A stretch of 64,000 nucleotides of DNA, from the NCBI GenBank assembly GCA_963383645.1, contig OY726571.1, forward strand, positions 18,541,376 to 18,605,375. The letters run 5' to 3'. The notes under the pieces are model-generated. The model was not told the DNA's origin, made no database searches, and saw only the letters and a program-made list of their open reading frames with translations. The DNA comes from Muscardinus avellanarius (lineage: Eukaryota > Chordata > Mammalia > Rodentia > Gliridae). Numbering within the stretch: position 1 is the first letter of the stretch; each line of letters begins with the position of its first letter. The translations under genes were made by a program, and so were the position numbers. This document shows, one piece after another, positions 50,398 to 60,614 of the stretch.

Positions 50398-50447
50398 AGC
50401 GGGGCTCTTAAGCCCCGCTTTTCTCGGTCGCCATCTTCCCGGAAGTC
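50398..50447 (-). promoter_or_regulatory. YY1-like site and 5' hairpin of half-L1 copy 3
   Basis: Minus-strand AAGATGGC at 50430-50437. AGCGGGGCT and AGCCCCGCT (50398-50419) form a perfect 9-bp stem with a 4-base loop. Confidence 0.62.
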
Positions 50448-50474
50448 AAAAAAATTTTTTTGATAGTCAAGATT

Positions 50475-50668
50475 TTTTTTTTTTGGTGGTACTGGGGTTC
50501 CTGGAAGCCCTTCTACTTCTGGGCTACACTCCCAGACCTATTTTTACATTTTTATTTGGAAACAGGGTCTCCTAAACCAGCGCACGCGACTGGCTTCGAA
50601 CCTGCGCGATCCTCCTGTCTCAGCCTCCCAAGCGCGGGGATTACAAGCATGAGCCACCACACCCGGCA
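50475..50668 (-). mobile_element. B1-dID SINE, short hairpin-type subfamily, antisense
   Basis: It is flanked by exact ATAGTCAAGATT (50463-50474 and 50669-50680). It has the variant ID half and the AACCAGCGCACGCGACTGGC centre. Confidence 0.93.
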
Positions 50669-50680
50669 ATAGTCAAGATT

Positions 50681-50900
50681 AAACCAGGGGCATTCTACCT
50701 CCAAGATATACCCCATCCATTTTATTTATTATTTATTTATTGACATATTTACTTATTTACTTATTTATTTATTTGAAATAGTGTCTCACTAAGTTAATGA
50801 GGGTCTTGCTGAATTGCTGAGGTTGGCCTTGAACCTATGATCCTCCTGTCTCCGCCTCCAAAGTCCTAAAATTACAGGTGAGCACCACCACACCTAGCTA
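50681..50900 (-). mobile_element. B1-dID SINE, antisense (older)
   Basis: It starts inside the ID half (AAACCAGGGGCATTCTACC) and carries expanded TTTA in the linker. It ends CACCACACCTAGCT. Confidence 0.85.
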
Positions 50901-51787
50901 AAAAAATAATAATAGAAATACAGATTCTTAAAGTAGGAAATGAAAGTTACCTAAAAGAAGACTTGGGAAATTAATGAGGTGAACTTTCCAGGAAAGGACA
51001 CTAGAAATCTCAAGAAACCACTGACCGGGCACGAACACTGCCCGATGGCAACAATAACCCTGATCAAAATATCAGGTATGTGACTGCATCCTCCCCTGCT
51101 TTCTTCCTGCCTCAACTTAACCCCACACTCAGTGGCAATTCACTCCTGGGTTCTTGGACGTTCTTACCTCCAACGTCCCCACAGGAACTTGCTTTATCTC
51201 CCCAGCCCCCATGAAGCTACCTCTGCCCAGGGCTCCAGCCTCCCTGCAGCCTTCCCAAGCAGAAGCTGCTCTTTTTCTCCCAATCCCAGGGAGCACGAAG
51301 GTGGGGCAGGGTCCTCCTCAAACCTCACTACTGCCTCCTGATTTTCATTCTCCCCCTCTTCGTTTTTGGTTCTCATGAGGCTTTCTCCATTGTTCCATCC
51401 TCTGCCATGTTGCCATGTTCCTTCGTTGTCCTCTGTTGCACTCCAGGTCACTCCCACAAACCCATGTGAAACTTTGACTTCTTTCACTCTGAGTCCTTGC
51501 AAGATCCTAGATGCCCAAAACATGTGAGCGCACGGTTTCAGAGACCAGACCTGTAAGTTGCTTGGTGTCAAACAACCTCCTGCAGCCCACTGCTCAGAAC
51601 TCCCCGCCCCACACTTTTTCCAAACCCTCAAGCCATACCTAATACCAAGATACCTTTGGGGTTTCATTTGTACTAATCTCTTGAAAATTCATTTCAGTCT
51701 TTTCTCCTGGAATTATCTCTTAATCAGTTTCAAATTCTCCTCCAATGAATTGGAAATGTGTTAAATTCCACATAGAAGTGAAAAGTC
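50901..51787. other. Unassigned sequence
   Basis: GC content is slightly higher than around it. A 157-codon frame on the minus strand (51194-51667) overlaps two plus-strand frames and resembles no family I know. Confidence 0.45.
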
Positions 51788-51983
51788 AGCCGGGCTCACA
51801 CTTATAATCCCAGCATTTGGGAGGCTGAGATGGGAGGATCGTGGTTCACAGATAGCCTCAGCTACTTAGTGAGGCTCTTTGCAACTCAGTGAGACCCTGT
51901 TTCAAAATAAAGATTAAAAAATTGGGCTGGGGGTGTAGTTGGAGGCAGAATGCCCCTGGGTTCCAGTCCCAGTATGGAAAAAA
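51788..51983 (+). mobile_element. B1-dID SINE, sense
   Basis: Dimer with a small 5' deletion in the B1 half; the ID half is GTGTAGTTGGAGGCAGAATG. Confidence 0.88.
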
Positions 51984-52004
51984 AAGTGAAAAATCATACA
52001 GTTT

Positions 52005-52840
52005 TTTTTTCTTTCTTTCTATGTCTGGCTGATTCCCTTAGCATAATATTTCCAGGTTTATCAATATTTTTGCAAATGGCAGGATTTTTTTCTGCTTTAA
52101 GACTGATCACCTTGGGGTGGGAAGCAGGTATTTACATATGTCCCCACTTGCAAACAATGCTGAACAGGAAACCACAGGTGTCCTTTCAAGACCCTGATTT
52201 CATTTCCCTTGCACATACCCAGAAGTATTAGCTGGATCATGTGGTTGTTCTTATGTCAATTTGGGAGAAACTTCAACATTGTTTTCCATAATGGCTGTAC
52301 CAACTCACATTCCCACCAACAGTGTACAAAGGTTCCTTTTTTCTACACCCTATCAATGTTCGTTATCTCTTTTGTTTTTGATAATGGCTCTTCTAGCAGG
52401 TGCACAATGATTGTCCTTGTGGGTTTTTTTTTTTTTCAGAAAACATATTTTATTTTTCATGTGTTCGTTGGTTTTGATTTGCATTTTCCTGATGTTTAGT
52501 GATGTTGAGAACCTTTTTGTTATTGTTTCTTTTATCTCTTAGAAAGATGTCCATTCAGGTCCTTTGCCCATTTTTTTAATTGGGCTATTTGAAGGGGGTG
52601 TTTCATTTTGTTTTGTTCTTTTCTCTTGAATTGTATGAGTTCTGTGTAAATGTTGGCAACTAGTCCCTCACAGGACATGTGGTTTACAAATAGTAGCTCC
52701 ATTTATAGGTCACCTTTTCACTCTGCTGGTCACCTCCTTTGCTCTGCTAATGCTGTCTAGTTCAATGCAATCCCCTATGTATGTATTTAGTTTTGTTGCC
52801 TGTGTTTATGTTGTTATAACCAGAAAATCACTAATTATTT
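52005..52840 (-). mobile_element. Old L1 ORF2 fragment, antisense
   Basis: CAACATTGTTTTCCATAATG, CACATTCCCACCAACAGTGT, and TGATTTGCATTTTCCTGATG are standard antisense ORF2 3' segments of an ancient L1. The copy is diverged and broken. Confidence 0.88.
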
Positions 52841-53425
52841 CTTATCTAACAGCAGTACCATTAGAGTGCTACAATATTTCTTATTTGCTCAAAACTTTAT
52901 AAACCCCAAGTAAGTCTTTTTCCTAGAAGCAAAACTGACATTCAGTATTCACAACCCCCTACCTTTTTTTTTTAATTTCCAGTTAATAGAAGAGATCTCT
53001 ATTTTCAAATTGTGTCTCCTCCACAGTGTGTTAAAGCTAGAAGGGCCTATGGATTATCAAGACTACCACTCTGCTTTTACAGATAATGAAGGCAAATGAG
53101 AGGCAAAATCCCTTGCCCTAGGTTACAGAGTATCTTTCACTACAGTGCCTGAACAAAAATTCTTGATTCAATAAGCTGGCTTCCCACTGTCTGCCTAGCT
53201 TCTGCTCATTTGAGAATGTGGGGATAAAAATTGCCTGCCAGAAAATTAGTTGCAAATCATAACACTATTTGTGGACCACTATAAATTTTTCTTGTAAAAA
53301 ATATTCGCAATAAAGAAAACTGGTATTGAGCCCCTGCTACATGTCTACCACCTTGTTAAAAAGCATTTTTGTATAAGGTTTCACATAATCTTTAGGAGAA
53401 TCCTAGGAATTAAATATTATTCTTC
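52841..53425. other. Unassigned sequence
   Basis: No repeat or gene is recognised. Confidence 0.45.
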
Positions 53426-53880
53426 AGGAGGGCATGGTAATACACACCTGTAACCTCAATACTTGGGATGCTGAAACAGGAGGATCACAAGTTCAAGGCC
53501 TACCTCAGCATTTTAGTGAGACCTTAAGCAACTTAATGAGACCCTGTTTCAAAATAAAAATTAAATTAAATTTTAAAAAAAGGCTGGGAGCCAGGCATGG
53601 TGGCACACACTTGTAATCCCAGTACTTGGGAGGCTGAGACAAGATAATCACAGGTTCACAGCCGGCCTCAGCTACTTAGTGAGGCACTCTCAAACATAAT
53701 GAGACCCTGTTTCCAAATAAAGAATAAAAAAATTGGGCTGAGGGTGTAGCTTCAAGTTAGAATGCCCTCAGGTTCCATCCCTAGTACCACAAAACAAAAA
53801 AGAAAGAAAAGAAAAAAAAAGGCTGGGGGTGTAGCTCAGAGGTAGAATGACTTTGAATCCAAAACCTTGTACCAAAACAT
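53426..53880 (+). mobile_element. Nested B1-dID SINEs, sense
   Basis: B1 half with linker (53426-53580), complete dimer (53588-53815), then the ID half (53819-53880) of the first element. The second SINE therefore inserted into the linker of the first. Confidence 0.85.
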
Positions 53881-54124
53881 ATAGAGAGAAAGAGATATAA
53901 ATTAGTCTTCCCATATTACATATGATGGAAATTCAAAGAATACAGTAACTTCTCAAAGTAACACACCTTATAAAGTTCATATTCTCTTTTAGAACCCAGC
54001 TCCAACTCAAAGTAAAACACATTCCTCCAATTTCATGGTTTTTATCATGTCCGTATCTCCTTGGTACTAGCATTTTTCCTCTCTATTTCAAATAAATAAC
54101 TTATTTATAAAAAGAAAATCATTG

Positions 54125-54561
54125 AGTCAGGCGTGGTGGTGCACACTTGTAATCCCAGCATTCGGGAGGCTGAGACTGGAGGATCACGGTTTGTGGACAG
54201 CCTCAGCTACTTGGTGAGGCCCTCTGCAACTCAGTGAAACCCTGTTTCAAAAATAAAGAATAAGCCGGGCGTGGTGGCGCACGCTTGTAATCCCAGCATT
54301 TGGGAGGCTGAGACCTGGAGGATCACGGTTCGCGGACAGCCTCAGCTACTTAGTGAGGCCCTCTGCAACTCAGTGAGACCCGGTTTCAAAATAAAGAATA
54401 AAAAGTAGGGCAGGGAGTGTAGCTCGGAGGCCAAATGCCCCTGGGTTCCATCCCCAAACCTGCAAAAAAAATAATAATAATAAAAAATAAAAAATAGGTC
54501 AGGAAGTGTAGCTGTGAGGTAGAATGCCCCTAGGTTCCATCCCCAGACCTGTCAAAAAATA
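54125..54561 (+). mobile_element. Nested B1-dID SINEs, sense
   Basis: B1 half (54125-54262), complete dimer (54263-54478), then the ID half of the first (54480-54561) and (TA)n. The insertion point is again the A-rich linker. Confidence 0.88.
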
Positions 54562-54674
54562 TATATATATATATTCCCTTTTCTCTGATCTACAAATTCT
54601 TTTCAATAAATATCCCTAGTGGTTAGGCCAAGACAATCTCTTCAGTTACACTGCTCACTGAATCAAAAGTACAA

Positions 54675-54803
54675 GATTTGCAGCCCGCTTCAGCAACTTA
54701 GTGAGACCTTGTTCCCAAATATAAAATAATAATAATAAAATAGAGCAGTGTAACTCAGAGGTAGAATGTCCCTGGGTTTAATTTCTAGTACCAAAAATAA
54801 AAA
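54675..54803 (+). mobile_element. B1-dID SINE fragment, sense
   Basis: It begins in the B1 half (GCAGCCCGCTTCAGCAACTT) and has a diverged ID half. Confidence 0.7.
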
Positions 54804-54904
54804 GGTCATTCTATAAAAAAAATTATTTTACTTTTACATGTTTCTAAGGCATAGGGACTTCCTGAGTTGTTACGTTGAACAAAGTTTGATATTTATAAAT
54901 TAAA

Positions 54905-55420
54905 ATCAGCACACTGCTAAGGTTTGCAGAGAGCTCTATTTCAGTCTCCTACTGAGGTGGAGCTGTTCCACTGTGGTGCACTCCTGCTCGCTGGCCAGTC
55001 AGCAGAGCCCTTTCCACATGGTCTTGGTGTCTGGCTGCTCCTTGATAAGTCGGGCTCCTCCCCTCCCCCACGTGATCTCGCAGCGGGGAACAGGAGGCGC
55101 AACCCCAGAAGCCAGAAGTGAAGATATCGTGAGACTACAGATACGACGAGACATACTTGAGATCACAAAACTACAGATGTCGCAAGAGAATCGGCATGCC
55201 TATAAAACATCTGTGCCTCCGATCCACCACGTGACTTAGCTGGCTGATCAGGACTATACACATCTCTCCAGATGCGTGGCCCATTGTTCCCTTCCCCCAT
55301 GGCCGGCTAACTCCCTGGAGGGTATCGGATTGGGTCTGAATAAAGAAGCGGTCTCTGATAACCCGGTTGGTGTCTCTACCTCCCTCCTAAACTTCCTAAC
55401 TCTATTTTCAACCTTTCACT
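54905..55420 (+). mobile_element. Probable solo LTR of an endogenous retrovirus
   Basis: GC-richer than its surroundings, with a TATA box (TATAAAA, 55201-55207) and a polyadenylation signal (AATAAA, 55339-55344) 130 bp apart. A GT-rich stretch (GGTTGGTGTCTCTACC) follows. This is the layout of an LTR promoter and R region. No gag, pol or env is nearby. Ends and class are uncertain. Confidence 0.55.
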
Positions 55421-55862
55421 ACTCTTCTTGATTTTTCACTTGAAACTCTCCCCATCCTGGGGTACTGGCAAGAAAAGTCAGAGCGCTGGCTCCTGAGTCA
55501 GGCCCCTTCTTTCTGTGCATCTGGGCAAGTCGCATAGCCATTCTATTTCCCAGTTTCCTACAGAGGTTATTTCCAATATAATTAACTGGGATACATACCA
55601 CATGTCTACAATGGTGCCTGGAACACGTGGTTTCTTAAAAAAAAACTAATTATCATTATTTGTTTGTCATTTATTTAAATCAATAATAGGTAATAATACA
55701 TTTTTTTGCCTAAATTATTTTGGTCTTTAACTGTCTACTAACTAGAAACTAAGACTTGTATTTTTCATTCTCTATAATGCCATTCTTAAAGAATATTATA
55801 CCATCCTTAAGAATTATGCCATTCTTAAAACAAATGACTTTATAAGCTCCTTAAATTTTTTT

Positions 55863-56369
55863 ATATTTTTTGTTGGTATACTATAGTTTCACATCATAAT
55901 GTGGATCGTATTGGCAATGGCATACATTCACATAGTACTTGGTGCCCCCCCACTTCCCCTTCCCCAGCTCCCAACAATGAGTGTCCAGGTTAACCATGCT
56001 ACATTCACACTTATACACATAATCAGATGTAGCTCCTCCATTAATCAACCTCAGCCTTCTTCTTCTCCTACCCTTCCTTTCTAGCTTTGCTGAGGTTTAC
56101 CCTCCATTATTTGGAGTCCCTCCATTATCTGGAGTCCCTCTGGTATCCGTAATACTCCCTAGTTTGAGCATATTAGAAAAAACATATGTCCCTTCTCTTT
56201 CTGTGCTTGGCTGATCTCACTTAACATAATGTTCTCCAGATCTTTCCATCTTCTTGCTAATGACATGATTTTGTTCTTTATTACTGAGTAAAATTCCATT
56301 ATGTGTATTTTCCATAATTTTGCAATATATTCATCTGTTGATGGAGACCTAAGTTGGTTCCATATTTTT
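55863..56369 (-). mobile_element. 5'-truncated L1 3' end, antisense
   Basis: It runs from the extreme 3' end (TTGTTGGTATACTATAGTTT) to the ORF2 end (ACTGAGTAAAATTCCATTAT). AAGCTCCTTAAATTT (55844-55858) and AAGCCCCTTAAATTT (56370-56384) form the duplication. Confidence 0.9.
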
Positions 56370-56482
56370 AAGCCCCTTAAATTTACTAGTATACCAGTAT
56401 TTCATTATTATGGTCCATCTGTGAATTTTTACCACTTGCAGCATATTACCAAATGAAAAGTATTAAAATCACTGTTTTTATT

Positions 56483-56678
56483 TTATTTTATTTTTTTGTG
56501 GTACTGGGGATGGAACCCAGGGGCCCTCTACCTCTGGGCTACACTCTAAGACCTATTTTTATATTTTATTTGGAGACAGGGTCTCTTAAGCCAGCTGAGG
56601 CTGGCTTCGAACCTGCATGAACCTCCTGTCTCAGCCTCCCAAGCACGGGGATTACAAGCGTGCGCCACCATGCCCGGC
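56483..56678 (-). mobile_element. B1-dID SINE, antisense, intermediate type
   Basis: It has the shortened centre (TTAAGCCAGCTGAGGCTGGC) of the hairpin-type subfamily but a standard ID half (GATGGAACCCAGGGG). Confidence 0.88.
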
Positions 56679-56954
56679 TCTGTTTTTATTTTATAGAGAG
56701 TTGCTTTATAAGGAATAAGATATGAATTTATATTTGCTTAAATTTAAATAAATCGTTTGCATATTATTGGTACCAACAGGTTCTACTTCTCTTTCAGTTC
56801 TTTCTCACACTTCCTTCACCTCTAGAAAGCGATAATCAGTGATTTAAGCTGGCCATAAACAATTTTAGCCTTATAATAAGTAAAGTAGACTCAAAAAGGT
56901 TTGTGGAGTCTACTTCAAACCTCTAAAGTTATCATATGCTGACTTGTATTATAG

Positions 56955-57478
56955 TTATTGCAATTTGGATCTGGAACAAGCCCCAAAGGCTCATGTGTTA
57001 AAGGGTTGGTCCCAAGTATGTAGCATTATTGGGAGCTGACAGAATCTTTAGTAGGTATGGCCCAGTGGGAAGAAATTAGGACCCCACCCTCCCTCCCCTC
57101 CATTGCCAGCTACCATGACGTGAATAAGTTCACTCCACCACGTACTCCCCACCGTAAAGTTCTGCCTTGCCACGGCTTCAAAAGTAATGAAGCCAACCAT
57201 GCGTGGCCTGAAATCTCTTAATTTGTTAACTACAATAAACATTTCCTTTTTTTTTTTTTTGCAGTACCAGGAGCATTCTACATCCAAGCTACACCCCCAG
57301 CCCTATTTTTTATCCTTTATTTTGAAGCAGGGCCTCACTAAATAGCTGAGGCTAGCTGTGAGCCTCTGATCCTCCAGTAATGGGATTACAAGTGTTCACC
57401 ACCAGCCCCAGCTAACACTTCCTTTTTAAAGTTGTTTATCTCTGTTATTTTGTCACAGTGATAGGAAGCTAACACCAT
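56955..57478 (+). mobile_element. Rodent MaLR (MT-like) LTR, sense, split by a SINE
   Basis: ATTTGGATCTGGAACAAGCC, CCAAAGGCTCATGTGTTAAA and GTTCTGCCTTGCCACGGCTT are typical of rodent MaLR LTRs. After the SINE it ends AAGTTGTTTATCTCTGTTAT, then TGATAGGAAGCTAACACC. Confidence 0.85.
57247..57414 (-). mobile_element. B1-dID SINE, antisense, inside MaLR LTR
   Basis: A shortened antisense dimer. AACATTTCCTTTT before and AACACTTCCTTTTT after mark the target duplication. Confidence 0.85.
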
Positions 57479-58197
57479 TATTATCTCATATGCAAATCCT
57501 CAACAAATCTGTATTCTCTGGAGAATGGAGATCATGCATGAATTATACAGATTGGTATTACTGAGCAGAGATTTTGCACATAGGAGATCCTCCATAAGAA
57601 TCAGAAAACATAATTGTATCTACTCTTGAGGGACTGGTATGTCCTTTATCATACTCTGGTGCATAAAAATAATTTTCTGGACTGGGTGTTGGGTGGGAAT
57701 ATGCTGAGAGCAAAACACATTATAAGCTTTTCAATAGGCTGTGTTCAAGTTATTTTTCTGATCATGAGAGTGGTATTGGGAAAGTAACTGTGAATTCACA
57801 AATCGGAATTTAATGTTACAAGAATTTAGTAACACTTTGCAAATGGCCAAGGCTCAAGATGAAAGGTCACCAAGAAGAAAAGAGCCTGACAGGTACTGAC
57901 CCCCAAAAGAGCAGGCCAGTACAATCATCTGTTGCTGCCTTTCCCTATACTAATGATGTGCAGATTGGCAGGAATTCTTCCATGTCTGGGAATTGAGTTA
58001 GGTCACTTGAGATCTTTATTTTAATCATGACTGACATCTAAAGTTTCTCTATAGCAAAAAGTTTTCATGTTTTGACATTCAAAAATCATCTATGTCACAA
58101 GCTAAAAAAAAAAAAAAAAAAAAAAAAAGTGCCAGATGGTGAAGACCAGCCAGGAATTTAAGGCTATTATGATGCATGTCTCTGCCCCTTATTAAGT
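57479..58197. other. Unassigned sequence with a poly(A) run
   Basis: No gene is recognised. A run of about 24 A at 58105-58128 may be the tail of an unrecognised retrocopy. Confidence 0.4.
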
Positions 58198-58215
58198 AAG
58201 AGTTCAAAATTTGGG

Positions 58216-58490
58216 GTCCGGGCCCCCGGGCCCTGACCCTGGGTGGGTGGGCAGGCGCGGGCAGGGCGCCCCTAGGCGAACCCCCTCTCCACCCGGAAGG
58301 ACCCCGTGGTCCGGGCCCCTGTGCCCCGACCCTGGGCGGGTGGGCAGGCGCTGGCGGGGCGCCCCAGGCGAACCCCTCTCCACCCGGAAGGACCCCGTGG
58401 TCCGGGCCCCCGGGGCCCGACCCTGGGCGGGTGGGCAGGCGCTGGTGGGGCACCCCTAGGCGACCCCCTTTCCACCCGGAAGGACCCTGT
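58216..58490 (+). repeat. Three tandem CpG-rich units at the 5' end of the composite element
   Basis: Units start at 58216, 58309 and 58400 (93, 91 and 91 bp). Each begins GTCCGGGCCCC and ends CACCCGGAAGGACCC. The place and composition suggest a promoter-like monomer array, as at the 5' ends of mouse L1, but no promoter activity can be shown from sequence. Confidence 0.93.
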
Positions 58491-59055
58491 AAAAAAGGAA
58501 AAGAAAAAGAAAAAAGGAAAATATCAGAGAGGGGTCAATGAGGTGGCAGATGCCAGGATACTGAAGATGCAGACAAAACTTATCCAAATGAACTGGAATT
58601 ATTGGAAAAATTCCCTGCTAAGGAGGACTGTTTCTTCTCTACACTGTTAAGAATCTTGGACATCACCTGTAAGGAGAGAGTTTAGCGGAGACCAAGGAGA
58701 AAGGCAGTGCTGAAAGTGGTCTCGACGTTGGCAGTGGAGAATTGTATTCAGGAGGAGCAGAAATCGGAGCCTACCAACCTTATTTTTTTTTGGAGAAATT
58801 ACATCAAAGGTTGAATGCTACCGTCGCGCATGCTTAGGAAGACTGGACAACATTCAGAGTGGAAAAAGAACTTGGGAAAGATTTGAAATGGTGGAGGCAG
58901 TGGCAATGGCAGTGGCCAGTACTCAGGGGAGGCAGAAATCTGATGCATTACACCTGGAACCTTTGAAGTAATGACCCCAAAGGCAGAATACTACCACCAC
59001 CACACACCCTCAAGAACGTGTGACAAATAGTTGGGCAAAGAGGGTGCTCAGATTA

Positions 59056-59890
59056 GAGCCTGCCAAGGGTTGAGGCCGGCGACAGACACAGCAAGGCTGG
59101 GATCGGAGCCTACCGTGAGGCAAGGCCGGTGCTGGGGCCTACAAGGCCGGGATTGGAGCCTGCTGAGGGGTTAGGCTGGTGCCGGGGCCAATGGCTGGCA
59201 TCGGAGCCTTCCGTGAGGCAAGGCCGTTATTGAGGCCTCCGAGGCCGGGATCAGAGCCTGCCGAGGGGTTAGGCTGGTGCTGGGGCCAGCGAGGCCGAGA
59301 TCAGAGCCTGCCGCAAGGCAAGGCCAGTGCTGGGGCCTCCGAGGCCGGGATCAGAGCCTGCTGAGGGGTTAGGCCGGTGCCGGGGCCACTGGCTGGCATC
59401 GGAGCCTTCCATGAGGCAAGGCAGCTATTGAGGCCTCTGAGGCCGGGATCAGAGCCTGCTGAGGGGTTAGGCCAGTACTGGGGCCAGCGAGGCCAGGATT
59501 GGAGCCTTCCGTGAGGTAAGGCCGGTGCTGGGGCCTCCGAGGCCAGGATCGGAGCCTGCTGAGGGGTTAGGCCGGTGCCAGGGCCACTGGCCGGCATCGG
59601 AGCCTTCCGTGAGGCAAGGCCACTACTGAGGCCTCTGAGGCCTGGATCGGAGCCTGCCGTGGGGTTAGGCCGATGCCAGGGCCATCGGCTAACGTCAGAG
59701 CCTGCCGTGAGGAAGGCCGGTGCTGGGGCCTCCAAGGCCGGAATTGGAGCCAGCTGAGGGGTTAGGCCGGTGTCGAGGCCAGTGAGGCCAGAACTGGGGC
59801 CTCCCATGAGGCATGGCCGCTGCTTGTGCCAGCAAGGTCTGGATCAGTCCACCGGGTAGCCAGGCCACTACTGGGGCCGTCAAGAGTGGG
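59056..59890 (+). repeat. VNTR of about 50-bp units with a 198-bp higher-order period
   Basis: GAGCC marks unit starts at 59056, 59106, 59156, 59204, 59254, 59304, 59354, 59402, 59452, 59502, 59552, 59600, 59650, 59698 and 59747. Unit types alternate (GTGAGGCAAGGCC; GAGGGGTTAGGC) in a set of four. The set repeats from 59106, 59304 and 59502, giving periods of 198, 198 and 196 bp. Confidence 0.93.
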
Positions 59891-59929
59891 ATCGGTATTT
59901 GCAACACAGCATGCACAGAGAAATATTGC

Positions 59930-60271
59930 AGAAAATTAAAACCAGATGCTTCCCCTAATCAGCAATAACTAGGAGGAAAGGGGCAACAGGAAGTGGTCGA
60001 GCTATAGAAAGGGCCTTATAGTGAATCAATTAAGGTGACTAATCAGAGGGTATGGAATAGGGGAGGATGGAGCCTCTTTAAAAAGCAGGAGGTACATAAA
60101 CAAATGTATCAAAGTTACTCACCAAACAAGCTTGGGATCGAGGGAGGGGGAGGGAATGGAATGGGGACAGGATGAGGGCTAATTGGATGATGTATGCTTG
60201 TATATCCTCTCAAGTCTTATATTCCAATGTGATGTATGATTACAATGCACCAATAAAAATAAATTTTAAAA
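59930..60271 (+). mobile_element. L1 3' UTR forming the end of the composite element
   Basis: It has the same order of motifs as the L1 3' ends at 37860-38150 and 47043-47314: AAGGTGACTAATCAGAGGG, the purine-rich GAGGGAGGGGGAGGG, and ATGCACCAATAAAA plus tail. It is longer than the 3' end used by the half-L1 family. Confidence 0.85.
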
Positions 60272-60353
60272 AAGAGTTCAAAATTTGGAAAAGAGTAGGG
60301 AATCACTTGCCAAAATAGCAAATCTATTACATAGGAATAAAATACAATTTAAG

Positions 60354-60555
60354 TATGGTAGTGAATGTGCCTGTAATCCCAGGATTTGGGAGGCTGAGAC
60401 AGGAGAACTGAAGACTTGAGCAATTGAAGGCCTCAGCAATTTAGCAAGACCCTCAACAACTTAGTGAGATCCTATTTCAAAATGTAAAATAAAAAAAGCT
60501 AGGGTGTAGCTCAGAGGTAGAATTTCCCTAGGCTCAATCCCCAGTACAAGAAAGA
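60354..60555 (+). mobile_element. B1-dID SINE, sense
   Basis: Diverged dimer between the composite element and half-L1 copy 4. Confidence 0.85.
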
Positions 60556-60574
60556 AGAAAGAGGAAGTTCCGGG

Positions 60575-60614
60575 AAGATGGCGACCGAGAAAAGCGGGGC
60601 TTAAGAGCCCCGCT
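60575..60614 (+). promoter_or_regulatory. YY1-like site and 5' hairpin of half-L1 copy 4
   Basis: AAGATGGC (60575-60582), then a perfect stem AGCGGGGCT (60593-60601) and AGCCCCGCT (60606-60614) with loop TAAG. Confidence 0.62.

Larger units (their letters stand above)
47638..50447 (-). mobile_element. Chimeric half-L1 element, copy 3
   Basis: Minus strand: 5' UTR about 49702-50447, ORF1 to 48772, an old L1 ORF2 piece in the opposite orientation at about 48045-48690, a sense L1 3' end at about 47698-47860, and a TTTTA-type tail. The joints match the other copies. The element lies beside a truncated antisense ID half. Target-site ends are not resolved, because low-complexity A/T sequence surrounds both borders. 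Confidence 0.9.
58215..60271 (+). mobile_element. Composite VNTR retroelement with L1 3' end (SVA-like plan)
   Basis: The 17-bp AAGAGTTCAAAATTTGG occurs exactly at 58198-58214 and 60272-60288. Everything between therefore inserted as one unit. In order: three CpG-rich units of 91-93 bp (58216-58490); an A-rich joint and a middle part with two diverged copies of an approximately 120-bp segment (about 58700-58847 and 58903-59023); a VNTR of about 50-bp units (59056-59890); and an L1 3' UTR ending TACAATGCACCAATAAAAAT with a tail. It carries no recognisable protein gene. L1-type ends imply mobilisation in trans by L1. I do not recognise it as a known family. Confidence 0.85.

Noticed and set aside
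51194..51667. 157-codon minus-strand frame
   Set aside because: It overlaps plus-strand frames, has no recognisable domain, and begins or ends without splice support.
54924..55239. 65- and 88-codon frames in the LTR-like region
   Set aside because: They span the TATA box and the presumed U3 part of an LTR and overlap in two frames. No viral protein features are seen.
58079..58650. Proline/glycine-rich frames over the CpG-rich array
   Set aside because: They arise from three tandem GC-rich units and overlap in several frames on both strands.
59301..59807. 168-codon minus-strand frame in the VNTR
   Set aside because: Open frames here result from GC-rich repeat units with a period that tolerates several frames. 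There is no protein family, and the frame ends with the repeat.
59056..59890. CRISPR-like array
   Set aside because: Units are contiguous and diverged tandem repeats without unique spacers, in a mammalian genome.
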